DNA of 13,938 bases, taken from assembly GCA_030849075.1 (NCBI GenBank), contig JASAOO010002928.1, positions 1-13,938 on the forward strand. The letters run 5' to 3'. Position numbers and translations under genes: made by a program. The notes under the pieces were generated by a model, which saw only the letters and a list, made by a program, of their open reading frames with translations, did no database searches and was not told the origin of the DNA. Numbering within the stretch: the stretch's first letter is position 1; each line of letters opens with the position of its first letter. This document shows, piece after piece, positions 1 to 8,165 of this stretch. This stretch comes from Zelonia costaricensis (taxonomy: Eukaryota; Euglenozoa; Kinetoplastea; Trypanosomatida; Trypanosomatidae).

Positions 1-785
1 GTAACAAAAGTAAAAACGAAGCGAAGCTGACAACGAGCACACGAAGGAGGGGGAGGGGGGGAGACCGCGGCGCGTGCGGGGGTTTGCTATGTACAAGTGG
101 TGAAACAATACAAGAAGCACAACGCCAAAGACAGGGTGCCGTACGCACACACACACACACACGCGTAGCGACGCCGAGGCGAGGTCGAGCGCACGGCAGG
201 AAAGAGCCAAAAAAAAAGGAAAAAAGTGACGCCCTGAGTTCGCCTGCGTGCTACGCCGCCCCGAGAGTGCTTTGCTGATACCGGCTGATGGGCTTTTGGC
301 GAGCCGGTGGGTAAAGGGCCGTGGTCGCGGTGCACTGTGATGGAAGAAGAACGAGCAGCTATGCCACGCAACGTGGTGCGACGTGCGGGGGGCACACAGG
401 CAATGAAGAAGCGGTGACAGAAAGGGGAGAGCCGGGGGAGGGAGGAGGGTGAAGGTGCAGAGGCAAGGTCGGCGCCGGAGCAGGGCACAACGGAGGTGAC
501 CCGATGTGCGACACTGTGCGAAGGCTACGGTGTGCAGCTGTGTTGATGCGCACTCACCACGAAGCGCGTCGGCTGCTGCTCTTCACACCTTTGCGCACCA
601 AAGGCACCCGACGCGGCACATGCCCGAGTTCAGTTCGTGTTCGGAGTGCTTGCTTGTCTTCGTTTTTTTTTTTCGTTGGTAGTCCTATCGTTGTGCATTA
701 TTGTTTTTTTCTTTGTTGTTGCGGTGGATGGCGGTTGTCAACGGTGAATCAAGCGTGGCTTGGGCGTGCGGCAGTCGGTGCCACC
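1..785. other. Intergenic / probable 3' UTR of the SMP-domain gene
   Basis: No convincing gene is visible on either strand. The short open frames here translate to Arg/Pro/Cys-rich or repeat-derived peptides with no recognisable domain. The stretch holds a CA run (146-162), an A-rich patch near 210-227 and T runs near 663-672 and 704-711. With the neighbouring gene on the minus strand, it should be the 3' UTR of that gene followed by spacer toward the next gene beyond base 1. Confidence 0.6.
146..162. repeat. CA dinucleotide microsatellite
   Basis: A 17-base uninterrupted CA run is seen directly. In a minus-strand transcript it reads as UG repeats, inside the probable 3' UTR/spacer after the SMP-domain gene. 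Confidence 0.9.
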
Positions 786-2747
786 TCAGCTGGCAGACGC
801 GCCAAAGGACACGGGCACGCGGATCGAGTGCGGCGCAACGAGCGTCTCGCGAAGGATGGCGCGCAGCTCGTGCAGGACGAACTGTGAGACCTCGTGCTCA
901 TTCACGTAGACCCCGCTGCCGTTCTCCCCACCCTCGTCCTCGGAGAGGCTGCTGCTGCCGAAGCGGGAATAGAAGTCGGCCGACGAGGTGCCGTAGTCGC
1001 CCGTCTTGCGGCCGCCCTCGGAGTCGCTCCCGTCCTCCTCCGCGTCGCCGCCGATGGTGGCCGTCAGGCTCAGCCGGTTCACGACGGATGAGGAGAGCGG
1101 GCCCGGCTCCAGCCACACCTCGCACGCGCCGTGCCGGAGGTTGACGCAGACGTAGCAGTCGAGATCGAGGTTCGCAAGGTAGAACATCATCGGCAGGCTC
1201 ACGCGCAGGGCGACAGCGCCGAGGCGCAGCTCGTGCTGCACGGCGATGTTTAGGGAGAGATGCAGGGCGCCACCGTAGGTCATGTGCAGGCGCACATACA
1301 GGCCGCCGGGGCCGAGGATCGACACAAGCGGGTCCGCCGGCTCACGCGACGTCGCCGGCTGCGGCGGAAACGCAGCCGCCGCGGCGCCTGCAGCCCCCGC
1401 TGGGCCAGGCCCACACACGCTGGCGCTCGCGGCGTCGAAGTGCGAGTGCGAGCCACCCACGATGCGCGGCGTGCTTGCCGCCGTCTGCGCGCGTGACGCG
1501 AAGCCGTGCGAGCCCTCACTCACGTTGTCGGCATGACCCCCACCACCGGAGGGGCGGAGCAGCGCTCCACCGTGCTCTGCTGCTGTGGCTGAAGCCGTCA
1601 CCATCGTGTCCATCGACGTGGCGTGGCTCACCGGGAAGGGCGACGTGCCGCGCGTGTCGGTTGCCGGTCCGCCGAAGAGACCGCGGCCACCGTACTGCTG
1701 CTGCTGCTGACGCGTGCGGCCCGGCGGCCCGTCCACTGCATTTTCGAAGGCGACGATTTCTACAAAAGGCGGTGTGGTGCCCCACTCGATGCGGCCCACC
1801 TCGAGGTACACAATCGGCGGCACCCCATCCCGCGGCTCCTGCGCCGGCGCCGATGCCGCCGGGCCGGGCGGCTGCAGCGGAGTGCCGTTCCCGGGGCCCG
1901 CGCCGCCGCCCACACCTGCTGCGGACCAGATCGTCATGGTGGGGCTGGCAGGGGCGTAGAAGGGTGACGACGTGCCCGTCATGGTGGGGCTAGCGTTCGC
2001 GGCGGCGCGGTACGCGGCGGTGGCCGGCACGGGAGTCGGGTCGCTGGCAAAGGAGGCCGTCTCCGACGACACGGCACCGCCGCCCCCACCGGCGGGGGTC
2101 GCGTACCCGCCCGCCTCGGCGGTCAGCAGCAGGCTGCTCACGCCTGTGCCGGCGCCGCCGCCGCTGGAGGTGGGCCCCGCAGCGACAGGACCCGTCGCCG
2201 ACGAAGCCGCCGCACCACCGCTGTGCGTCGGCACGTTGGCCACCCCCGAGCCGTGCACCCCGGCCAAACTCGGAAAAGTGGAGCTGCACGACGGGTCTGA
2301 GGCGGTCTCCCAGCGCGGCCCTCCCGCCCCCGAGGCGCCGCCGCCGCCACCACTAGCGGTGCCCGCCGCAGCGGGCGGGACGCCCATCGACGCTGCTGCG
2401 GGCTCGTGCGGCGAGCCGACACCGCTGCTGCTGCCGTTGGGCGACAACTCAGGTTTCCCTGGCACGGTGTGGCCGCTGGCCGCCGCCGTGTGCGCGGATG
2501 GGGCCAGCGTCGTAGCGGACGCCGCCGCCGGTGCTGCTGCGGGTTGTGGCAGCAGTGGTGGGGCTGGAGCAGCGGCTGGTAGAGAAGAGGCGGGGGGCGC
2601 CGAGGACGCGACGGGTTCAGGGGCGTGAGAGGCCGGACGGCGCCGGTTGATGCGCGCCACGACCTCCGCCAGGCGCTTGTTGATGAGCTGCCGCAGTGCC
2701 TCGGCGCACGTCTCATCGAGGCGGCCCCAGTTGAAGTGCAGCGACAT
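786..2747 (-). CDS. Mdm12/Mdm34-like SMP-domain protein with large low-complexity insertions (candidate ERMES lipid-transfer subunit)
   Basis: A 653-aa frame runs from ATG (2747) to TGA (786). I recognise four blocks in the order of an ERMES SMP domain. Residues 1-34 begin with a hydrophobic/FNW start and an amphipathic helix, like Mdm12 and Mdm34. Residues 311-340 carry a strand followed by GTTPPFVEIV, resembling the family's 'G-x-x-P-P-x-x-E-I' strand. Residues 472-560 are alternating hydrophobic strands around a YGGAL segment. Residues 613-648 are a C-terminal helix (VSQFVLHELRAILRE) and a terminal strand, most like the end of Mdm12. Between them lie Ala/Gly/Pro/Ser-rich stretches (about 35-310 and 341-471) with a five-Gln run (347-351), and an acidic Ser/Gly stretch (about 567-612). 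No signal peptide or membrane segment is seen, which fits Mdm12 rather than Mmm1 or tricalbins. In fungi these proteins move phospholipids between ER and mitochondrial outer membrane. The family call rests on remembered patterns; Mdm34 or another SMP protein is possible. Confidence 0.6.
   Translation of the reverse strand: MSLHFNWGRLDETCAEALRQLINKRLAEVVARINRRRPASHAPEPVASSAPPASSLPAAAPAPPLLPQPAAAPAAASATTLAPSAHTAAASGHTVPGKPELSPNGSSSGVGSPHEPAAASMGVPPAAAGTASGGGGGASGAGGPRWETASDPSCSSTFPSLAGVHGSGVANVPTHSGGAAASSATGPVAAGPTSSGGGAGTGVSSLLLTAEAGGYATPAGGGGGAVSSETASFASDPTPVPATAAYRAAANASPTMTGTSSPFYAPASPTMTIWSAAGVGGGAGPGNGTPLQPPGPAASAPAQEPRDGVPPIVYLEVGRIEWGTTPPFVEIVAFENAVDGPPGRTRQQQQQYGGRGLFGGPATDTRGTSPFPVSHATSMDTMVTASATAAEHGGALLRPSGGGGHADNVSEGSHGFASRAQTAASTPRIVGGSHSHFDAASASVCGPGPAGAAGAAAAAFPPQPATSREPADPLVSILGPGGLYVRLHMTYGGALHLSLNIAVQHELRLGAVALRVSLPMMFYLANLDLDCYVCVNLRHGACEVWLEPGPLSSSVVNRLSLTATIGGDAEEDGSDSEGGRKTGDYGTSSADFYSRFGSSSLSEDEGGENGSGVYVNEHEVSQFVLHELRAILRETLVAPHSIRVPVSFGASAS
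1932..1994 (-). repeat. Duplicated ASPTMT unit inside the SMP-domain gene
   Basis: The peptide ASPTMT occurs at residues 252-257 and 267-272 of the SMP-domain protein. The two underlying 18-base stretches (1977-1994 and 1932-1949) differ at one base and lie 45 bases apart. This suggests a small local duplication in the disordered insertion. Confidence 0.75.
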
Positions 2748-2822
2748 GACGAGCAGCGCGCGTTTTGACAGTCCTCGACGGATGTGCCGGTTTTTCTTGT
2801 TTTTCTTTCGTTTTGGCGTGTG

Positions 2823-2846
2823 CTACGGCGCAGGAGAGCGGCGGCT
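2823..2846 (-). promoter_or_regulatory. Candidate spliced-leader acceptor for the SMP-domain gene
   Basis: On the minus strand a moderately pyrimidine-rich stretch is followed by AG at 2824-2823, which would give a 75-nt 5' UTR with no ATG before 2747. Alternatives with longer pyrimidine tracts end in AG at about 2934-2933 (tract 2950-3000) and about 3022-3021 (tract 3062-3086). Those would place ATG triplets (around 2863 and 2901) in the leader. The choice between them is a guess. Confidence 0.3.
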
Positions 2847-2863
2847 GTGTCCACGTGCGCACA

Positions 2864-2904
2864 TGCGTGTCCGTGTGTGTGCGTGTGTGCGTGTGTGTGC
2901 ATGC
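2864..2904. repeat. TG/CG-rich dinucleotide block
   Basis: Interrupted TG repeats on the plus strand read as CA-rich RNA on the minus strand, immediately upstream of the SMP-domain gene. This orientation is opposite to the other CA runs in the window. Confidence 0.8.
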
Positions 2905-3491
2905 GTCTTCGCGAGAGAGGGCAAAGTCAACGCTGTGGGTCACCCAATGGCCGGGAGAGAGGCGGGGGCGGGCGAGGGTGGCCAGTGGTGGGGGAGGGGG
3001 GCACAAACAACGAGGCGCTGCTTCACCGGGAAGAGATGTGTGGTGGCGTGCCACAGAGCGGGCGAAGAAGGAGGAGGAGGAGGAGGGCTCAGCGGTGATG
3101 GGAGGCGGGACGGAGTTGCGCAACGGAGAAGCAGAAACAGCTAGCGCAGGTGGAGACGTGCACGGCGGCGTCGCACTGGTACCGCCGCCGCCCCCCCCAC
3201 TCTCCGACAGTGGCGTGGTCTTCCCCTATCGATACAGAGTACATCGAGGGACGCTTCATCTCACATGCCGGCCGCTATCAGCTTCCACTCGTGAGTCTTC
3301 GTTTGGAAGCTTAGATGCAGCCTCGCCGTGGAAGGGAGGGGGCACACACGGCACTCCCGCGCGCCGAGACCGCCGTCGCACCGCCCCCCACCGCCACCCC
3401 GCTTCTGCAGCACTCGAGTGCAATACCCACCTTTGTATTTCCAAGGGACTCCTTTACGTGTTTTCCTTTTTCGTTTTTTCTCCAACGTGAG

Positions 3492-3504
3492 CCCCCCCCC
3501 CCCC
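3492..3504. repeat. C homopolymer run (13 C)
   Basis: Seen directly in the RPN2-SMP spacer. It reads as G in minus-strand RNA, so it is not a pyrimidine tract for these genes. Confidence 0.85.
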
Positions 3505-3582
3505 TCGGGGGCGTCTCCAAAGAAACACAAGGGCATCTATACGAGCTGCCGACCACGGCCAGCCAACAAGTGCGGCGATACC

Positions 3583-3604
3583 CACACACACACACACACA
3601 CACA
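3583..3604. repeat. CA microsatellite, 11 units
   Basis: An uninterrupted run of 11 CA units, followed after one T by a further short ACACA. On the minus-strand transcript it reads as UG repeats in the probable RPN2 3' UTR. Confidence 0.9.
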
Positions 3605-3792
3605 TACACACGAACGGCATCGCACGAAACGTAGATGCGATCTCTGTGGTGGTGGCCTCGAACCAGGAAGGAAAAAAAACAACAGCACTACACGACATGG
3701 GAGACCTCAACCGAGGCACACGAGGCTAGGGAGCAAAACAGAAGTGGCGCAGCTGCGTGCACACTCTCTTGCTTCACCAAGACACATGCACA

Positions 3793-3807
3793 AACACACA
3801 CACACAC
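3793..3807. repeat. Short CA run
   Basis: A 15-base AC/CA run lies about 240 bases past the RPN2 stop codon in the direction of transcription. It reads as UG repeats in the probable 3' UTR. Confidence 0.8.
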
Positions 3808-4051
3808 GCGTACACAATCGGACAACCATGCCGACGTGCAAGGGAAGCTCATCCTCGGCGACGCGCAACGCAATGATCCTTGAGCTCGTTCTGCCCTCTT
3901 AAAGACGGTGAAGCTGCACGCTCAACGCAGCCTTGCTTGCGGCAATAAGCTCTGAAACACATCCTGCAGCTGCCCTTCACGCATCACCACACCGTGAAGC
4001 CAAGAAAGAAGAAAAAAGGGTCCTATGTCCAGGTTCGCCGTTGGCCTTCCC

Positions 4052-7039
4052 TTACGGGTAGGCGAAGGGCTCGGGGGCAGCTGCCTCATCACGGTCGGAC
4101 AGCACCACCGGCGCCACGAGCTTCTCAGCGCCCATCTCGGGCTTCGTGTCCTTGAGCAGGCAGATGCCCATCGGCTTCGGCTTCAGCGGCACGTAGCGGG
4201 CATCGACGTCGTGCGTCAGCACCGCGAACTGATGCGCCGTCACGCGGGCTGGGTTGTGCAGAATCTCGTGCGACGGCTCCTGCGCCTCCGCCTCACCGCC
4301 CGCGCCGCCGGCGCCGCCACCCGTGCCACTGCCGCTCTCGCCGTCCTTGCCGCCGCCCGCCTTCTTCGCGCCCGCCTCGCCCGCCGCACCCTCGGTGCCG
4401 CCCGCAGCCGTGCCCGCCCCGGGCCCGGCCGGTGCCTGGTGCCGGCGCTGGCGCAGCTCCTCCTCCTTGCGTGTCGTAGACAGCACGACGGCCTGCACCT
4501 CGGACGACTTCACCTTCTTCTCCTGCAGGACGGACTTGGGCACCGCATACGTGCTCGGCGGCGCGTTCGACTTGAACGTGTACTCGGGCAGCTCGAGCGA
4601 CTCGTTGAGGGCGATGATGCAGCTCGGCTGCATGGCCAGCGTGATCATGAGCAGGTACGGGTACCAGTACCAGTACTGCAGGAACATGAAGACGCCCACA
4701 ACAGCCTTGTCGAGGCGGTGCCGCTGCTTGTGCAGGGCGAAGGTGCAGTTGCGGCCACCCGCATCGAGCAGGCCGGACGCGAGCACGTAGCCGAACTTGG
4801 AGCAGCGCCCCTCGTTGCGGTCCTCGATCTTCTTCTCCAGCAGCTGCCGGAACTCGCGCACCTTGGGGTTCTCCTTCTCGGTCAGCTGCACCATCACCAT
4901 CGCCAACGCCATCGTCGCACCCTGGCGCACATAGTCCACGATGTCCTCCAGCATGTCCCACAGCACATCGATCACGGCGGCGTTGCCCGTGCCGGCGGCG
5001 CTGACGGCCAGCGCCATGGCGACGCCGTAGCGCACGTGCGGACTGTAGCTGTCCACCAGGACGCGGATCAGGTCGAGGCACAGGTTCGGGTCCTTGATGG
5101 TCAGGAAGCCGATCATGGTGACAGCGGTGCGGCGCACGTCGTCGGACATGTCCTTCACCGTCACGTTCAGCAGCTTCTCGATGGTCTTGGCGTTCTCCGT
5201 GCCGGCATACGCGAGGCCGAGCACAAAGCAGCCACCCAGCCGCACCCACGGGTCGCCGCTCTCGAGCAGCTCCTCAGCCAGCGGCAGCGCCTCGTCCTCG
5301 CGGCCGAGGTTGATGAGCGCCATGGCCATGCACACGCCACGGATCACCTTCTCCTTCTGATTCTCCTCGTAGGCGACGTTCTTGAGGCTCTGCACAACCA
5401 TGTCGTTGCCGCTGCCCAACATCAGCATGCCGACGCCGACGGCCGCCCCCTCCGCCGCGACGGCGTCCATGCCGGTCACACACGTGAAAAGACCGTCGTA
5501 CAGACCCTCGTCCTGCAGCCCCATCGCCGTCAGCCCGATGCCCAGCGAGGCGCCGTGCACCATCTGCACGTTGCTGGAGAAGTTCTGCAGGTTGCTCTCG
5601 AGGTACTGCACCGTGCTCTGGTCTCGCGCGGCACCGAGCGGGGCGTGGATGAGGCCGAGCGCGTAGAGGGAGCCCGCCTCCTGGTACGGCAGCGCGGGCA
5701 CGCTGGACCCCTTGGGCAGGTACTGCTCCAGCACCCGCATCGCCTCCTCCGTGTGGCCGCGGTGGATGGCGCCCATGCTGGCCACCGCCGTGAACTTGGA
5801 CCAGTGCTGCGCGCCGCCGAGCCACTTCATGTTGTCTCGCAGGAATCCATCCATCGTCGTGCCGCTGTACATGAAGGCGTTGGACACCACCGTCGCGTTG
5901 TGGATGACGGCGTTGCGCGGGTCGGTCATCTTCTTGATGTGCGTCAGCACGTGCATGTCGGCGACGCAGCGCGAGTACAGAAACTTGACGTTGAGGTTCG
6001 TCGTCACCTCGCCGCTGAGCACCGAGAGCAGCTTGTGCTCCGCCGACGATGCCGCTCCTCTCGCCGCCACCGGAGCCGCAGCAGCCGGGGAGGACGCGGC
6101 GGCGGCGGCAGCAGCAGCAGCACCGGCAGCGCCCTCTGCAGGGGCGGCGGCACCCTCGGCGGCGGGGGCGGCGGCCAGCGCCTGCTCCGACACGCCGAGC
6201 TGCTTCTCTAGCTGCGCCACCACCCCGGACAGGTACTCCTGGTTGCCGTACTCGAAGAGGTCGAAGGCGAGCTGGTACGCGACCGTCTTGTTGCCGCCCT
6301 TCCACAGCCCGCAGATCAAGTTCGATGTCGCCTCGACGTCGCCGAGGAACAGGAGGCAGTGCGCCAGGGAGTAGTAGTCGATGGTGGACAGGCCATCGGT
6401 GTAGAGGTCCGCGAGCAGGCGCAGCACCTTGCGGCGGAACGTGATGTCCTGCAGCAGCACGCTGGCCACGTAGAACGTGAAGTTCAGGATCTCGGCGGAG
6501 TGCGTGCGAGTGAGGGCCTGACGCAGCACCTTCTCCAGAAAGTCAAGCCGGCGCGCGCGGACGGTGAAGCCGACCATCTCCTTGAGGTCCGCCATCGTCT
6601 CGTTCTCCATCACCCACGACCGCGTCAGGGACACGAAGAGCTCCTCCAGCTTCGGCGGCAGCTCCGTCCGCTCCCCCTCCGGGGTCTCCTGGTACACCAC
6701 GTACGTGTCGATGCAGCGGCTCAGGATGGTGTCCGTGAAGAGTGACCGCGTCGTCGCGTCGAAGGCGGTGCCGGCGGCCAGCGCGTGCGTAACGGAGTTG
6801 CTGTAGTCGCCGAGGTGGAAGTACACCTGCGAGGTCACGAGTGAGGCGAGGCGGCGGGTCTCGTCGGCCAGCTTGCTCGACGCCGCGAGCTCCTCGATGA
6901 GGGGGAGGTCGGCGCTCACCTCGTGCCAGAACGTGTCCATCAGCGCCGACAGACGCTTCAGGGCGAAGAGCACGACGAGGTTCTCCTGCTCGGAGAGCAG
7001 GGCCAGGACGGCCTTCGCGGAGGAGAGACCCTGGACCAT
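4052..7039 (-). CDS. RPN2: 26S proteasome regulatory non-ATPase subunit 2 (RPN2/PSMD1)
   Basis: A 995-aa protein, close to the usual RPN2 length (about 950-1000). RPN2 is a large scaffold of the 19S regulatory particle base; it contacts the ATPase ring and docks Rpn13. An N-terminal helical region (about 1-285) opens with MVQGLSSAKAVLALL. A PC-repeat toroid follows (about 450-790), with recognisable repeats such as HGASLGIGL, RYGVAMALAVSAAGTG and DYVRQGATMAL. The conserved KFG..LA.G.LDAGG and FLQYWYWYP segments lie near 748-795. The C-terminal domain keeps LHNPARV and KPMGICLLKDT, and ends in PEPFAYP, like the Rpn13-binding tail of human PSMD1. Two insertions are lineage-style: Ala/Pro-rich at about 286-333 and Gly/Ala-rich at about 866-922. 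I chose the ATG at 7039 because the frame upstream opens with GTG (7141), translates a homopolymer and lies upstream of a good splice acceptor. The stop is TAA. Confidence 0.96.
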   Translation of the reverse strand: MVQGLSSAKAVLALLSEQENLVVLFALKRLSALMDTFWHEVSADLPLIEELAASSKLADETRRLASLVTSQVYFHLGDYSNSVTHALAAGTAFDATTRSLFTDTILSRCIDTYVVYQETPEGERTELPPKLEELFVSLTRSWVMENETMADLKEMVGFTVRARRLDFLEKVLRQALTRTHSAEILNFTFYVASVLLQDITFRRKVLRLLADLYTDGLSTIDYYSLAHCLLFLGDVEATSNLICGLWKGGNKTVAYQLAFDLFEYGNQEYLSGVVAQLEKQLGVSEQALAAAPAAEGAAAPAEGAAGAAAAAAAAASSPAAAAPVAARGAASSAEHKLLSVLSGEVTTNLNVKFLYSRCVADMHVLTHIKKMTDPRNAVIHNATVVSNAFMYSGTTMDGFLRDNMKWLGGAQHWSKFTAVASMGAIHRGHTEEAMRVLEQYLPKGSSVPALPYQEAGSLYALGLIHAPLGAARDQSTVQYLESNLQNFSSNVQMVHGASLGIGLTAMGLQDEGLYDGLFTCVTGMDAVAAEGAAVGVGMLMLGSGNDMVVQSLKNVAYEENQKEKVIRGVCMAMALINLGREDEALPLAEELLESGDPWVRLGGCFVLGLAYAGTENAKTIEKLLNVTVKDMSDDVRRTAVTMIGFLTIKDPNLCLDLIRVLVDSYSPHVRYGVAMALAVSAAGTGNAAVIDVLWDMLEDIVDYVRQGATMALAMVMVQLTEKENPKVREFRQLLEKKIEDRNEGRCSKFGYVLASGLLDAGGRNCTFALHKQRHRLDKAVVGVFMFLQYWYWYPYLLMITLAMQPSCIIALNESLELPEYTFKSNAPPSTYAVPKSVLQEKKVKSSEVQAVVLSTTRKEEELRQRRHQAPAGPGAGTAAGGTEGAAGEAGAKKAGGGKDGESGSGTGGGAGGAGGEAEAQEPSHEILHNPARVTAHQFAVLTHDVDARYVPLKPKPMGICLLKDTKPEMGAEKLVAPVVLSDRDEAAAPEPFAYP

Positions 7040-7060
7040 GATGTCGGTGCGCGTGTGGTG

Positions 7061-7119
7061 CTTCGTACAAGGTGGAGTGGAGAAGTGAGTGTCGGGGGGG
7101 GGGGGGGGGGGGGGGGGGG
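7061..7119 (-). promoter_or_regulatory. Probable spliced-leader acceptor and pyrimidine tract for RPN2
   Basis: On the minus strand a 26-base poly-C run and a further pyrimidine-rich stretch (7093-7063) are followed by the first AG at 7062-7061. Trans-splicing there gives a 21-nt 5' UTR with no upstream ATG, ending at the RPN2 ATG (7039). It fits the usual trypanosomatid arrangement of pyrimidine tract then first AG. Confidence 0.65.
7094..7119. repeat. G homopolymer run (26 G; poly-C on the transcribed strand)
   Basis: Twenty-six consecutive G are seen directly on the plus strand. The exact length is likely unreliable in any assembly. It is the longest homopolymer in the window and sits in the RPN2 splice-signal region. 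Confidence 0.85.
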
Positions 7120-8165
7120 CTCGAGGTATAGAGAGGGACACCGACGCCGATGAGGGTGGGCCTCAGCAGAGCGGGAAGCACTAGTGAAGGAGAACGAAAA
7201 CGGAGAGAGACCGAGGGCAGGCGCGTGAACACGTGTAGACCAGGGGAGGGGGGGGGAACCAACAAGAAAAGAATGAACCAAAAAAAGGCGAAACCGTGAA
7301 GCTACGCAACTGCGGGAGGTGGTGGCGGTGGGTGGCAGCGGTGGCGGCGTGACAGCGGCACGCACAAGAAGGGGAATGAGAAAAAGGAGTTGTGGTAACG
7401 TGAACCAAGACGGAGGATGGAAGGGCTCAGCGATGAAGAGGGGGGGCACATGTGTACTGGCGCACTCGCGCTCGGCAGGAAAGCGATGGCTACGCGTGAC
7501 TGCACGGAGCGGCGGCACGCGTTGCACGTGACGGTCCACGCTCCGCCCCAGTGTCGGCCCGCCCGCCCCCCGCCCCCTCGTGTTCTCTCTTGCATCAGCA
7601 GTGCGCCTTCACGTGCATCTGATAAAGAGTGAGGAGAGAGGTGTGTGCAGAGCGTGAATGCAGCACGGACGGTCCTCGGCTGTCCGCCACTGCTGCTTTC
7701 AGACACCCCCTCCCCCCTTGGCTTGTCCGCCTTCTCAGCGATTCACTTTGTTTGGTTTCGTGTGTGCGCCGTTACAGGCCTGCTGTCGTCCAAAGGAATC
7801 TGATGGCGGCGGGGATGGGGGTCACGCGGCCGCCCATCAGCACTCCCTGCCAAGCCCGGGGGTGTGCCCATCTCACTCAGCGTCGAGCGGCAGCTCGGTT
7901 ACAAGTTAAGCGAAGGGAAGAGACGTCGGGCGTGGAGGTTAGGGAGGTGGTCGAGTGCGCCGACACAAAAGAGGCAGGCGCGGCTTCCTCGACTCGTCGT
8001 TGGCCCACTTCGCTCACCTCCCGGCACAGCACCGCACGTGTGCGGCTCTCCGTCCCTTACGTGCGTGTTATTCGTGATAGCCAATCAAGCACCAAACACC
8101 AGCAACAACGAGACTGCACAATCCTCCAGTAACAGCACACACGCAGCGGTGCCCTCGTCGTGCGC

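Larger units (their letters stand above)
2748..4051. other. Intergenic region between RPN2 and the SMP-domain gene
   Basis: A 1.3-kb spacer with no credible gene. Read along the minus strand it should contain the RPN2 3' UTR, then processing signals, then the 5' UTR of the SMP-domain gene. It holds CA runs at 3583-3604 and about 3793-3807, a run of 13 C at 3492-3504, a GA-rich block at 3062-3086 (pyrimidines on the transcribed strand), a G-rich block at 2950-3000, and a TG-rich block at 2864-2904. The open frames here are translations of repeats. Confidence 0.6.
7040..8165. other. Intergenic region between NSUN5 and RPN2
   Basis: A 1.1-kb spacer. In minus-strand order it should carry the 3' UTR of the NSUN5-like gene, then the splice signals and the very short RPN2 5' UTR (7040-7060). 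Several purine-rich stretches (for example 7182-7216) are pyrimidine tracts on the transcribed strand and may guide polyadenylation of the upstream mRNA. I see no coding sequence or RNA gene. Confidence 0.6.

Noticed and set aside
87..488. Small minus-strand frame of 133 codons in the left spacer
   Set aside because: Its translation is Cys/Arg/Pro-rich and includes a translated CA repeat; no motif and no close splice signal.
1972..2628. A 218-codon plus-strand frame opposite the SMP-domain gene
   Set aside because: It is the complement of the low-complexity Ala/Gly/Pro insertion and shares its composition; no independent signal.
2713..3902. Overlapping open frames in the RPN2-SMP spacer, some with Cys-Val runs resembling a membrane segment
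   Set aside because: The Cys-Val runs are translated CA/TG repeats, not a membrane protein; every frame breaks at the repeats.
4025..6211. A 728-codon open frame on the plus strand, antisense to RPN2
   Set aside because: It mirrors the GC-rich codons of a clear RPN2 gene and translates to His/Arg/Leu-rich sequence with no domain. Long antisense frames are common opposite GC-rich trypanosomatid genes.
7040..7141. N-terminal 34-residue extension of RPN2 containing a proline run
   Set aside because: It begins at GTG, translates the homopolymer and lies upstream of the probable splice acceptor; RPN2 proteins normally start near the chosen Met.
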